A stretch of 8,286 nucleotides of DNA from an uncultured Erysipelotrichaceae bacterium (GTDB lineage: Bacteria; Bacillota_I; Bacilli_A; Erysipelotrichales; Erysipelotrichaceae), in assembly GCA_937893225.1 (NCBI GenBank), contig CALBJM010000368.1:1-8286 (forward strand), written 5' to 3'. Every line of letters begins with the position of its first letter. Positions within the stretch are counted from its first letter, which is position 1. The position numbers and the translations under genes were made by a program. The notes below the pieces were generated by a model. The model was not told the DNA's origin, searched no databases, and saw nothing but the letters and a program-made list of their open reading frames with translations. Below, piece by piece: positions 1-6,135 of this stretch.

Positions 1-45
1 ACACCATATGAAGTTTACTATTCAACTGTGTTGCAATTGACTTGA
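1..45 (+). CDS. C-terminal tail of a probable IS30-family transposase (partial)
   Basis: The first frame is open from the left edge to a TGA at 43-45 and reads TPYEVYYSTVLQLT. IS30-family (DDE) transposases of Firmicutes typically finish with a 'RPRK..L.(Y/W).TPYEVF......LHLT' tail. The TPYEV motif and the LQLT-stop ending match that from memory. The rest of the protein lies outside the window, so I cannot tell whether the gene is intact. The stop codon sits inside what looks like the terminal repeat of the element, which is usual for this family. The alternative is a chance open frame of 14 codons; the specific motif argues against this, but the stretch is short. Confidence 0.55.
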   Translation, partial: TPYEVYYSTVLQLT

Positions 46-52
46 CAATTCG
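1..52 (+). mobile_element. Right end of a probable IS30-family insertion sequence
   Basis: The transposase-like tail (1-45) overlaps the motif TTGCAATTGACTTGACAATT (31-50). Many Firmicute IS30 elements end in a similar '...CTTGACAATT...' terminal inverted repeat just at the transposase stop. The exact outer boundary and any target-site duplication cannot be set because the left end of the element is not in the window. The element would lie directly downstream of the terminator of the minus-strand peptidase unit, a common harmless insertion point. The call rests on recalled family features, not on a database match. Confidence 0.45.
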
Positions 53-60
53 GGTGGAAT

Positions 61-85
61 AAAAAAGATGCGGATTTCCGCATCT
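61..85 (-). terminator. Rho-independent terminator of the permease-peptidase unit
   Basis: Read on the minus strand, 8 bp after the aminopeptidase stop, there is a perfect stem AGATGCGG / CCGCATCT (78-85 with 66-73) around a 4-nt AAAT loop. A run of six T's (61-66) follows it, sharing one base with the stem base. It is GC-rich relative to its surroundings and correctly oriented for the minus-strand genes. Confidence 0.88.
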
Positions 86-93
86 GTAATAGT

Positions 94-1413
94 TTACTTA
101 AATTCAACATGATCGAAGTTTGTGATATCAATGTTTGTTGAATAGTATTTTGTGAGTGCTGCAATCGTTGTAGCAGTATCTTCTACACCAGCAGTTTCAT
201 ATGTAGAGTGCATAGAAAGCTGCGGTAAGCCAATATCAACTGCATGTACACTGACTTGTATATTACTTAAGTTACCAAGTGTAGAACCACCAAGTACATC
301 GGAACGATTTGCAAATGTTTGAAATGGTGTACCAGCCATATGGCAAATTTGCATGAGAACAGATCTAGAGAAGGCATCTGTTGTGTATTTTTGGTTTGCA
401 CTTTCTTTGATGACAAGGCCTTTGTTCATGTATGCACAATTTACAGCATCTGTTTTTTCTGGGTGATTTGGATGTACAGCATGTGCATTATCTGCGCTAA
501 CAAGGAAGGATTTTGCGATTGCCTTGTAGTAGTCTTCATCATTCATATGCAAGTTCGTATTGATCCTTTTGAGTGTGTCTTTTAGGAATGTAGACATAGC
601 ACCTTGTTTTGTGTTGGAACCAACTTCTTCATTGTCAAAGCAAGCGTATATGCTGATATCGTGTTCATTGCTTGAAGCTAAGAATGCTTTGAGTGTTGTA
701 AATGCACATTGTAAATCGTCTAGTTTAGGTGAGGAAATGAATTCATCTTGATATCCCCAAATGCATGGACGTTGTCTGTTGACTAAGAATAGATCTGTTC
801 CAAGTAGGTCTTCATCTGCAACACCAGCTTCTTTTGCAATCATCTTTTTAAAGTCACCTTCTTTTGCTTTGCCGCATGAGAAGAGAGGGCATAGATCGAT
901 TTGTCTATTGAGTGCGACACCTTTATTGACTTCACGGTTGAAGTGGATTGCAACATTTGGTATCAATAACAAGTCTTTATCAATGTAGATCAATTTATTT
1001 TCAATTGCATTTCCATTTCTTACAAGAACTCTACCAGCTACTGTAAGTGGACGATCAAACCAGGTTGCATCGATCATACCTCCATATGCTTCAACATCGA
1101 GTTTCAAGTATTCACCTTGTCCTTTGAGTTCTGGTACGCTTTTGATTTTGAATGTTGGTGAATCACTGTGTGAAGCACACATTTGGAAATGGTAATTATC
1201 TAGTTCTTTACCAATCTTGAATGCGATGATACTTGAATGGTTGCGAATTGTATAGTAATTCTTTCCTTTTTCTAGATTCCATGATGTTTCTTCAGGAACA
1301 TATGTAAATCCAGCTTCATCAAGATATGTTCGAATCGATTGAATTGAATGAAACATACTTGGACTATTTTGAATAAATGTGAGTAATTCGTTTGATACTT
1401 CTTTTGCGTTCAT
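94..1413 (-). CDS. apeB: M18 family metallo-aminopeptidase (aspartyl aminopeptidase type)
   Basis: A 439-aa cytoplasmic zinc aminopeptidase that removes N-terminal residues from peptides. M18 enzymes often favour Asp or Glu. Length matches the family (about 430-480 aa). Visible hallmarks are ASHSDSP with metal ligand H82, PKLDDL (D232/D233, bridging-metal region), CFDNEEVGS with the catalytic Glu pair E262/E263, SADNAHAVHPN with D308, GGSTLG (375-380), and LPQLSMHSTYE with H402 near the C-terminus. All expected metal-binding positions appear present, so it should be active. There is no signal peptide. The ATG overlaps the permease stop in an ATGA (1410-1413). The only Shine-Dalgarno-like stretch, AAAGAAG, is far upstream, so translation probably depends on coupling to the permease. 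The substrate preference is inferred from the family; the symbol follows common use for bacterial M18 enzymes. Confidence 0.93.
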   Translation of the reverse strand: MNAKEVSNELLTFIQNSPSMFHSIQSIRTYLDEAGFTYVPEETSWNLEKGKNYYTIRNHSSIIAFKIGKELDNYHFQMCASHSDSPTFKIKSVPELKGQGEYLKLDVEAYGGMIDATWFDRPLTVAGRVLVRNGNAIENKLIYIDKDLLLIPNVAIHFNREVNKGVALNRQIDLCPLFSCGKAKEGDFKKMIAKEAGVADEDLLGTDLFLVNRQRPCIWGYQDEFISSPKLDDLQCAFTTLKAFLASSNEHDISIYACFDNEEVGSNTKQGAMSTFLKDTLKRINTNLHMNDEDYYKAIAKSFLVSADNAHAVHPNHPEKTDAVNCAYMNKGLVIKESANQKYTTDAFSRSVLMQICHMAGTPFQTFANRSDVLGGSTLGNLSNIQVSVHAVDIGLPQLSMHSTYETAGVEDTATTIAALTKYYSTNIDITNFDHVEFK

Positions 1414-2858
1414 AATAATTTATCAGCTTCTTTCTTATCCTGTATTTCTCTGATCTTCGGTAAAATAACACCCAAAACCATTAGAACAACTGGTGTAGCA
1501 ATGTTCAATATCAATGTGCTTAAATCTGGCGAATATACGCCTGTTACACAACAGAACAAAGTAACAAATAGGCACCAGGCACCAATAATCATACCAAGAG
1601 TTTTGTTTTTTACAAACTGATATTCTTGAGAGAATTTTCCGTCTTTCTTTTTTAACATGATATAGGCAAAGAATACCCAAATATAACGGAAAGGCATACA
1701 AATAGAATTTAACTTATTTAGCTGTGTCAAAACTGCAGCTACATTACGTACAGGCATTTGTGCAAGAATGATGCTGCCACTTAACACAGCCACCATTATG
1801 ATTCCGTTTGTATAGGCACCATTTGCATTTTTCTGAAGTAAAGCTTTAGGAACATAACGTGAAGCATTTTCATCGTCTAATAGCATACGCAAAGGCGCAT
1901 CTATAGAAAGAACCAATGTTGAAAATTGTCCAATTGCTGTACAAGCAGAATAGATGAGTAATAATAAATCACCTACACCATAATACTGTCCTAACTTTTG
2001 AAACGCCCAATACGCACCATTAGAAATATAGGAATTCTTGATTTCTATATTGGCATTAATGATTTTTGGATCAAACATCATTCCCATAGCAATCGTTCCA
2101 AATAATGCGCATACAACTACCATGATTGCAGCAAAGAACATAGACTTAGGGAATTCTCTTGCAGAGTTTCCTTCCATTTTATTAACATATGGAGAAATTT
2201 TTTCGATGCCGCCAACCGCTAATACTAGAATCGATAGGCTTGTTATATATTCAATATTGAAATTTGGAATGAGGTTTTTGAGTGACCAATCAATGGAGAT
2301 ATATCCTCCATTTGGATTGATCAAAGGTGCTCCAAACATTAGAATGATATAAAGAATACTTAAAACAAACATACTTGAGCCAGCAATTGTTGCTAGTTTC
2401 TTCAAAGGATTTAAACCTTTAGATGCAATATAACAAAATAGTAATAGAACGATCAATGATGCTAATTGAATAAAGAGTGTTGGAAATTTATCGTATGTCT
2501 CAGCATTTCTAAATACAAGCCAACCGATTGCTTTTAAACCAGTGGAGCTTTTTCCAGCTATATAAGAAACGTGTACTGCCCAGTATGTCCAACCTGCATA
2601 ATACGCTATTTTACTACTTGCAACTTCCTGTACCCAAGAGGTTACACCTCCACCTTTATTTTTGAATGCACTGCCAAGTTCACCTACCATTAATGCATAC
2701 GGAATGAAGTATAATGCAAACATCATTAACCATGAGAAGATAACTTGAATGCCATTAAAATACATGAATCCGTTAACGACGTTAGCGAATCCCCATAATG
2801 TTGAGAAACACATGAAGGATAGGGCATGCCATTTGATATTCTTCGAATTATTGTCCAT
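1410..2858 (-). CDS. APC-superfamily amino acid permease (YjeM-like glutamate/GABA family)
   Basis: A 482-aa integral membrane transporter with about 12 hydrophobic helices. Helix 1 carries WGFANVVNGF (22-31), the unwound substrate-binding segment in this superfamily. It is followed by GELGSAF...GGG..SWV (59-76), the typical APC loop between helices 2 and 3. Overall it resembles Firmicute permeases annotated as glutamate/gamma-aminobutyrate family or YjeM. The true substrate cannot be read from sequence. An in-frame GTG lies at 2862-2864, but it falls inside the ribosome binding site AAAGGTGA; the ATG at 2856-2858 has the proper spacing (about 5 nt) and I chose it. The gene is first in a two-gene unit and overlaps the aminopeptidase start by 4 bp, suggesting a joint role in amino acid or peptide use (inference). 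Confidence 0.87.
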   Translation of the reverse strand: MDNNSKNIKWHALSFMCFSTLWGFANVVNGFMYFNGIQVIFSWLMMFALYFIPYALMVGELGSAFKNKGGGVTSWVQEVASSKIAYYAGWTYWAVHVSYIAGKSSTGLKAIGWLVFRNAETYDKFPTLFIQLASLIVLLLFCYIASKGLNPLKKLATIAGSSMFVLSILYIILMFGAPLINPNGGYISIDWSLKNLIPNFNIEYITSLSILVLAVGGIEKISPYVNKMEGNSAREFPKSMFFAAIMVVVCALFGTIAMGMMFDPKIINANIEIKNSYISNGAYWAFQKLGQYYGVGDLLLLIYSACTAIGQFSTLVLSIDAPLRMLLDDENASRYVPKALLQKNANGAYTNGIIMVAVLSGSIILAQMPVRNVAAVLTQLNKLNSICMPFRYIWVFFAYIMLKKKDGKFSQEYQFVKNKTLGMIIGAWCLFVTLFCCVTGVYSPDLSTLILNIATPVVLMVLGVILPKIREIQDKKEADKLL

Positions 2859-2872
2859 TTTCACCTTTCATG

Positions 2873-2887
2873 ACTGTCTATGACAGT
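2873..2887. repeat. Short dyad in the permease leader, possible operator
   Basis: Perfect inverted repeat ACTGTC-TAT-GACAGT, with 6-bp arms and a 3-bp centre. It lies between the predicted transcription start (about 2905) and the ribosome binding site of the permease. The same GACAG/CTGTC half-sites recur at 2920-2924 and 2934-2938 across the promoter. A DNA operator is more likely than an RNA hairpin because the arms are short. The binding protein is not identified. Confidence 0.4.
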
Positions 2888-2911
2888 ATACCTTTTGCGT
2901 GTATAGTGGTT

Positions 2912-2940
2912 AATAAAAAGACAGAACTATATGCTGTCAA
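2912..2940 (-). promoter_or_regulatory. Sigma-A-type promoter of the permease-peptidase unit
   Basis: On the minus strand a perfect -35 box TTGACA (2935-2940) is separated by 17 nt from TTTATT (2912-2917), a 4/6 match to the -10 consensus. Transcription would start near 2905, giving a leader of roughly 45 nt before the ATG at 2858. The -35 box is part of a GACAG-N9-CTGTC dyad (2920-2938), so a repressor could compete with RNA polymerase here. Confidence 0.6.
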
Positions 2941-3180
2941 GAATAAATCAATTATTGAATTCTTTTTAGGATTGATGCGTATTAACCAAATACTACAAAA
3001 TTATACTGAAATAAGAAGAAAATAAAACTAATATTTTATACTGATTTATTAGAATTGTGAGAAAAAATATTTTTCGTAATGCATATTTTTAATAAAATGT
3101 TTTTGATATAGAAACAGAAATGAAAAAAATGTGAAAATAAATACATTTAGAGTGAAATCGTTGTGTAGTATGGATTAAAG
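2941..3180. other. AT-rich intergenic stretch without a recognisable gene
   Basis: The divergent region between the permease promoter and the VTT gene is extremely AT-rich, with A-tracts and T-tracts such as the AAAAATATTTTT palindrome (3063-3074). I find no tRNA, riboswitch-like fold or convincing coding frame in it. Phased A-tracts could bend the DNA, but I cannot measure that here. Confidence 0.5.
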
Positions 3181-3190
3181 AGGGAGGCAT

Positions 3191-3250
3191 ATGCGTATAC
3201 AATTTTTATGTTTTATCAAAAATCTTAAGAATTCTTTGGATTATTCTTAA
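3191..3250 (+). CDS. Possible 19-codon leader peptide upstream of the VTT gene
   Basis: An ATG at 3191 is preceded by a purine-rich AAAGAGGGAGG (3177-3187), a stronger-looking ribosome binding site than that of the real gene downstream. The frame encodes MRIQFLCFIKNLKNSLDYS and stops at TAA 3248-3250, inside the right arm of the inverted repeat 3220-3255. This arrangement resembles a leader peptide over an attenuator hairpin. However, there is no clear promoter upstream and no T-run after the hairpin on this strand. It may equally be a gene remnant or chance. Confidence 0.2.
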   Translation: MRIQFLCFIKNLKNSLDYS

Positions 3251-3255
3251 GATTT
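3220..3255. repeat. Perfect 13-bp inverted repeat with twin TCTTAAGA palindromes
   Basis: AAATCTTAAGAAT (3220-3232) and its exact reverse complement (3243-3255) flank a 10-bp centre. Each arm contains the self-palindrome TCTTAAGA (3223-3230 and 3245-3252), 22 bp apart, about two helical turns. The repeat spans the -35 and spacer of the promoter at 3236-3265, so two regulator dimers could bind side by side and block it. Read on the minus strand, a short T-run follows the hairpin, but no minus-strand gene ends here. Confidence 0.55.
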
Positions 3256-3265
3256 GTGCTATATT
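3236..3265 (+). promoter_or_regulatory. Extended -10 promoter of the VTT membrane protein gene
   Basis: An extended -10 element TGCTATATT (TG 3257-3258, hexamer TATATT 3260-3265) lies 18 nt after a weak -35 TTGGAT (3236-3241). The predicted start at about 3272 leaves a leader of only 17 nt, which carries the AGGATG ribosome binding site. The weak -35 lies in the centre of the 3220-3255 inverted repeat, consistent with regulated expression. Confidence 0.5.
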
Positions 3266-3288
3266 CCTTTAGCTAAATAGGATGTAAT

Positions 3289-3987
3289 ATGGCAAAAACT
3301 GTGAAGAAAATAGGAAAAAATACTCTCATTTTACTAGCTATTATTGTAATAGCTTTTATGGGATATATCATATATAAAGCATATGGACCAAAAATTATGG
3401 AACTTATCATGTTATTGGAACATGGCAACCAAGATGAATTGACAGCATATTTAGCTGCGCAATCTACTTTTGGTGGGTTTGTTGTATTGTGGTTGATTTG
3501 TGTTTTACAGGTTATGACAGTTGTTTTTCCGTCTATGGTCATACAAGTTGCAGGGGCATTGATCTATGGATGGTGGAAAAGCTTTATTGTTTGTTGGATA
3601 GGATTTGTGAGTGGAAACACGATTGCTTTCTTGTTGGGGCGTATGTTTAGCAAGAGCTTGACTTCTATATTCAATAAGAATGAAAAAGAGAATTGGTTGA
3701 TACAGAAAATCAATCAGGGCCATCAAGTGTTTGTTGTAGCAATAGCTTGTATGATTCCGGGTATTCCAAATGGTATTATTCCGTATTTATCAGCACAAAC
3801 AAATATTCGTACAAAAGATTTTGTGATTGCGGTTGCTGCGTCTAGTTGGATACAAGTGTTGTTGAATTGTATGGCAGGTCATTTCTTAGCTCAGGGGCAA
3901 TACTTGTTTATGGTATTGGCATTTGTGATTGAAATTGGAATTGCTTTGCTAGTTGCAAAAAATAGAGATAAATTAATGAGTCGCTGA
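3289..3987 (+). CDS. TVP38/TMEM64 (VTT-domain, DedA-like) membrane protein
   Basis: A 232-aa polytopic membrane protein. An N-terminal hydrophobic helix (about 12-30) is followed by a VTT/SNARE-assoc domain (about 75-200). Its usual marks are present: FPSMVIQVAGALIYG (80-94) with the FP and AG..YG pattern, GRM (117-119), and IPGIPNGIIPYLSAQT (156-171), a re-entrant-loop type segment with conserved prolines. The last hydrophobic helix (about 205-224) ends in a short basic tail. VTT proteins are linked to lipid scrambling or envelope homeostasis in related families; the role of this one is unknown. It is transcribed alone, from its own promoter to its own terminator, and the AGGATG site supports the ATG at 3289. 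Confidence 0.87.
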   Translation: MAKTVKKIGKNTLILLAIIVIAFMGYIIYKAYGPKIMELIMLLEHGNQDELTAYLAAQSTFGGFVVLWLICVLQVMTVVFPSMVIQVAGALIYGWWKSFIVCWIGFVSGNTIAFLLGRMFSKSLTSIFNKNEKENWLIQKINQGHQVFVVAIACMIPGIPNGIIPYLSAQTNIRTKDFVIAVAASSWIQVLLNCMAGHFLAQGQYLFMVLAFVIEIGIALLVAKNRDKLMSR

Positions 3988-4016
3988 AACTTCTGGAACT
4001 TTACAGAAGTTTTTTT
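3987..4016 (+). terminator. Rho-independent terminator after the VTT gene
   Basis: The stem AACTTCTG (3988-3995) pairs with CAGAAGTT (4004-4011) around an 8-nt loop, extendable by an outer A-T pair. A run of seven T's (4010-4016) follows. It begins directly at the stop codon of the VTT gene, and its T-run overlaps the candidate -35 of the next promoter. Confidence 0.87.
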
Positions 4017-4043
4017 GTTGTAATCGTATTTTTGACATACAAT
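4015..4043 (+). promoter_or_regulatory. Candidate promoter of the MATE transporter unit
   Basis: TACAAT (4038-4043), a 5/6 match to the -10 box, lies 17 nt downstream of TTGTTG (4015-4020), a partial -35. Transcription would start near 4050, just before the ribosome binding site at 4060. A perfect TTGACA occurs at 4032-4037, but no suitable -10 sits 16-18 nt after it, so I prefer the first pairing. Confidence 0.4.
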
Positions 4044-4068
4044 GATTCATGCATTGTGTGGAGGAAGT

Positions 4069-5424
4069 ATGAAGAGTCGTAGTATTGATATGTGTAATGG
4101 ATCATTATGGAAGAATATTTTCTTGTTTAGTGTTCCTTTAATGTGTGCACAAATATTAGAGGTGTTATTTAATCTCAGTGATGTTGCAGTAGTTGGAAAG
4201 TTTGCGGATTATACAGCTCTTGGAGCAGTTGGCTCCACAACGATTTTGGTTACGTTGCATACTGGTTTTTTAATTGGTATGGGAAGTGGTGTAACTGTTA
4301 TCGTTGCTAGAAATCTTGGTTTAGGAGATGCAATAAAGACAAAGAAGAGTATATTTTCTGCTTGTATTGCGTGTTGCATTGTTGGGCTTTTCGTAGCAAT
4401 GATTTCTTATTTGAGTGCAGATTGGTTATTGCGTATTTTGCATACAAAAGATGCATTGATGAAGCAGGCTGTTTTATATTTAAAAATCTATTCTTTGGGA
4501 TTTCCAGCAATGGCTATCTATCAGTTTGGTAATGGTGTATTGAGTGCAAATGGGGATACAAAACGTTCTTTATTGTATTTAACAATTGCGGGTATATTAA
4601 ATGTACTATTGAATTTGTTTTTTGTTATTGTGTGTGGCAAAGCTGCAGATGGTGTAGCAATTGCCTCTGCTATAGCACAATATGTGAGTGCTTTTTTGGT
4701 TGTTGTGCATTTATTGAAAAGAGAAGATATTTGCCAATTACAGCTTGATTTTTCTCGACTTGAAAGAAGTTCTTGTTTTGAAATTCTGAGTATTGGAATA
4801 CCTGCTGGCATTCAAAACGCGGTATTTGCTATAGCAAATTTGTTTGTACAACGTGGTGTGAATTCTTTTGATGCAATCGTGGTTTCTGGTAATTCTGCGG
4901 CAAATAATGCTGATACGATCGTATATAATATTTTAGCTGCTTTTCATACGGGTTGTTCTTCTTTTGTATCGAAAAACTATGGTGCAGGGAATATTGATAG
5001 AATGCAAAAAAGCTACTTTGTTGCCTTGTTTTATTCTGCAATGACAGGCATTATTTGTGGTAGTTTATTGTGGATGTTTGGTAGAGAGTTTTTGGCTTTG
5101 TTCACAAATGAAGCAACCGTTATAGATGCGGGAATGGAAAAATTGAAAGTTATGTCTTTGTCATATTGGTTGTCGTCGTTTATGGATTGTACGATTGCAG
5201 CTTCTAGAGGTATCGGAAAAAGCGTTGTTCCAGCAATCATAGTGATCTTAGGTTCTTGTGTATTTCGTGTTTTTTGGGTATATAGCGTATTTGCTAGTTT
5301 TCATTCGATATTTTCTTTGTATTTGTTGTATCCTTGTTCTTGGATATTGACGGCAGCATTTGAAATTGGATATTTTGTTGTTTGTTTTCATAAGATAAAA
5401 AAAGAAAGCGTTTTCATTTCTTGA
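4069..5424 (+). CDS. MATE-family multidrug/cation efflux transporter
   Basis: A 451-aa, 12-helix exporter that would expel organic cations, drugs or metabolites using a Na+ or H+ gradient. The two-fold internal repeat of the family is visible: FSVPLMCAQILEVLFNLSD (20-38) in the N-half and LSIGIPAGIQNAVFAIANLF (240-259) in the C-half. Other typical segments are GMGSGVTVIVARNLG (70-84), FGNGVLSANGDTKRS (153-167) and SKNYGAGN (301-308). Length fits the family. An in-frame ATG 27 bp upstream has no ribosome binding site; the ATG at 4069 follows GGAGG (4060-4064) with 4-nt spacing and gives the usual short polar N-terminus, so I use it. The substrate cannot be assigned. It is likely co-transcribed with the zinc-ribbon gene 41 bp downstream, with no terminator between. 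Confidence 0.92.
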   Translation: MKSRSIDMCNGSLWKNIFLFSVPLMCAQILEVLFNLSDVAVVGKFADYTALGAVGSTTILVTLHTGFLIGMGSGVTVIVARNLGLGDAIKTKKSIFSACIACCIVGLFVAMISYLSADWLLRILHTKDALMKQAVLYLKIYSLGFPAMAIYQFGNGVLSANGDTKRSLLYLTIAGILNVLLNLFFVIVCGKAADGVAIASAIAQYVSAFLVVVHLLKREDICQLQLDFSRLERSSCFEILSIGIPAGIQNAVFAIANLFVQRGVNSFDAIVVSGNSAANNADTIVYNILAAFHTGCSSFVSKNYGAGNIDRMQKSYFVALFYSAMTGIICGSLLWMFGREFLALFTNEATVIDAGMEKLKVMSLSYWLSSFMDCTIAASRGIGKSVVPAIIVILGSCVFRVFWVYSVFASFHSIFSLYLLYPCSWILTAAFEIGYFVVCFHKIKKESVFIS

Positions 5425-5465
5425 GGATTTAGGTGTAAAATAGAAATAGGTTTTGGAGGCGAAGT

Positions 5466-5987
5466 ATGAGTAAAAAAATCATTTGTCCACATTGTGGTAG
5501 TAAGAAAGTGGAAGATCATAATGGGTATTATGTTTGTGAACTGTGCAAAAATTCTTTTGGTAGAGAAGCTGTTTCAGATAAAGGTATACCAATGGTCGAG
5601 GCGGTAAAAGGTTTGCGTTTTCGCTATGGAGATGTTGTTTCTGGAAGTGTGAGACTAAGAATCGTAGAAGAAAAAGATGGTTCGTGCCTGTTTGAAGTTT
5701 ATGATGCAAATGGTGGAGGCGTAGATAAAGTAGCAGATGTATTAAGCAAAGAAGAATGGATGGAATTAAAGCATAGTCTTTTCCATTCGTTGTATCTAGC
5801 AGATTGGGATAGAGAATTTATTCCAAATAATGATGGAAAGTCAATTCTCGATAATAATGAATGGGAACTTGGTATAGATGTTAGCAGTGATGAAGTGTAT
5901 GAATATGTTGGATATGATGCATATCCAGTGTATTGGAAAGATTTAATGAAATTGATTGAACCATTCTTTAATCGCTTAGAAAAATAA
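5466..5987 (+). CDS. Zinc-ribbon protein of unknown function
   Basis: A 173-aa soluble protein. The N-terminus is a clear zinc ribbon: CPHC (C7, C10) and CELC (C24, C27), 13 residues between the pairs. The remainder is acidic and looks mixed alpha/beta. Strand-like segments lie at 60-80, then a helix LSKEEWMELKHSLFHSLY (93-110). The tail is rich in aromatic residues: NEWELGI (131-137) and YEYVGYDAYPVYW (145-157). Similar '.W.L.I....Y.G..AYP..(F/W)' tails recur in hypothetical proteins of gut Firmicutes, as I recall, but I know no function. A DNA, RNA or protein adaptor role is possible but unproven. The start is set by GGAGG (5455-5459), 6 nt before the ATG. It follows the MATE gene closely, and a weak -10-like TAAAAT (5436-5441) might add a second promoter. 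Confidence 0.8.
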   Translation: MSKKIICPHCGSKKVEDHNGYYVCELCKNSFGREAVSDKGIPMVEAVKGLRFRYGDVVSGSVRLRIVEEKDGSCLFEVYDANGGGVDKVADVLSKEEWMELKHSLFHSLYLADWDREFIPNNDGKSILDNNEWELGIDVSSDEVYEYVGYDAYPVYWKDLMKLIEPFFNRLEK

Positions 5988-5989
5988 TG

Positions 5990-6018
5990 TAAAACTCCTG
6001 TATTGCACAGGAGTTTTA
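5990..6018 (+). terminator. Strong terminator after the zinc-ribbon gene
   Basis: A perfect 12-bp stem, TAAAACTCCTGT (5990-6001) with ACAGGAGTTTTA (6007-6018), closes a 5-nt ATTGC loop. The stem ends in an A-run on one side and a T-run on the other, so it could work in both directions. It starts 2 bp after the stop codon of the preceding gene and closes the MATE/zinc-ribbon unit. Confidence 0.85.
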
Positions 6019-6024
6019 TCATTT

Positions 6025-6048
6025 TATTTAAGAAGATTGCCTTAAATA
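6025..6048. repeat. Small inverted repeat upstream of the trk promoter
   Basis: TATTTAAG (6025-6032) and CTTAAATA (6041-6048) are exact reverse complements around 8 bp. It lies about 30 bp upstream of the trkA -35 box, where an activator could bind. In AT-rich DNA an 8-bp inverted repeat can arise by chance, so this is a weak call. Confidence 0.2.
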
Positions 6049-6077
6049 TCACAAATATTCTGCATATGTATTTCCTA

Positions 6078-6106
6078 TTGTCTTTTGCATGCGAAGAGAT
6101 TAGAAT
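6078..6106 (+). promoter_or_regulatory. Promoter of the trkA-trkH operon
   Basis: TTGTCT (6078-6083, 4/6 to the -35 consensus) and TAGAAT (6101-6106, 5/6 to the -10 consensus) are spaced by the ideal 17 nt. Transcription would begin near 6113, leaving a leader of about 23 nt with the AGAGGGG ribosome binding site (6124-6130). The leader is too short for a riboswitch, so RNA-level control by c-di-AMP is unlikely from this start. Confidence 0.55.
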
Positions 6107-6135
6107 GTATTCTGCTCAAATGAAGAGGGGAATTT

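Noticed and set aside
42..70. TTGACA at 42-47 as a plus-strand promoter
   Set aside because: No -10-like hexamer lies 16-18 nt downstream, it would read into a gene in antisense, and the motif is better explained as part of an IS30 end.
319..988. Plus-strand open frames inside the aminopeptidase gene
   Set aside because: They lie opposite a clearly conserved M18 gene, have low-complexity Cys/Ser-rich translations and no ribosome binding sites; they are antisense shadows.
2862..2864. GTG start two codons upstream for the permease
   Set aside because: The GTG is part of the AAAGGTGA ribosome binding site, and the ATG at 2856-2858 has the correct spacing.
3220..3255. The inverted repeat as a transcription terminator
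   Set aside because: On the plus strand no T-run follows and a promoter lies within it; on the minus strand a short T-run follows, but there is no minus-strand gene upstream of it to terminate.
4042..4044. Earlier ATG start for the MATE gene
   Set aside because: It has no ribosome binding site and lies within the predicted -10 box; GGAGG at 4060-4064 points to the ATG at 4069.
6107..6135. A c-di-AMP (ydaO-type) riboswitch ahead of the trk operon
   Set aside because: Such riboswitches often control potassium uptake genes, but the predicted leader is only about 23 nt, and the 118 bp between the terminator and trkA show no extended paired structure.
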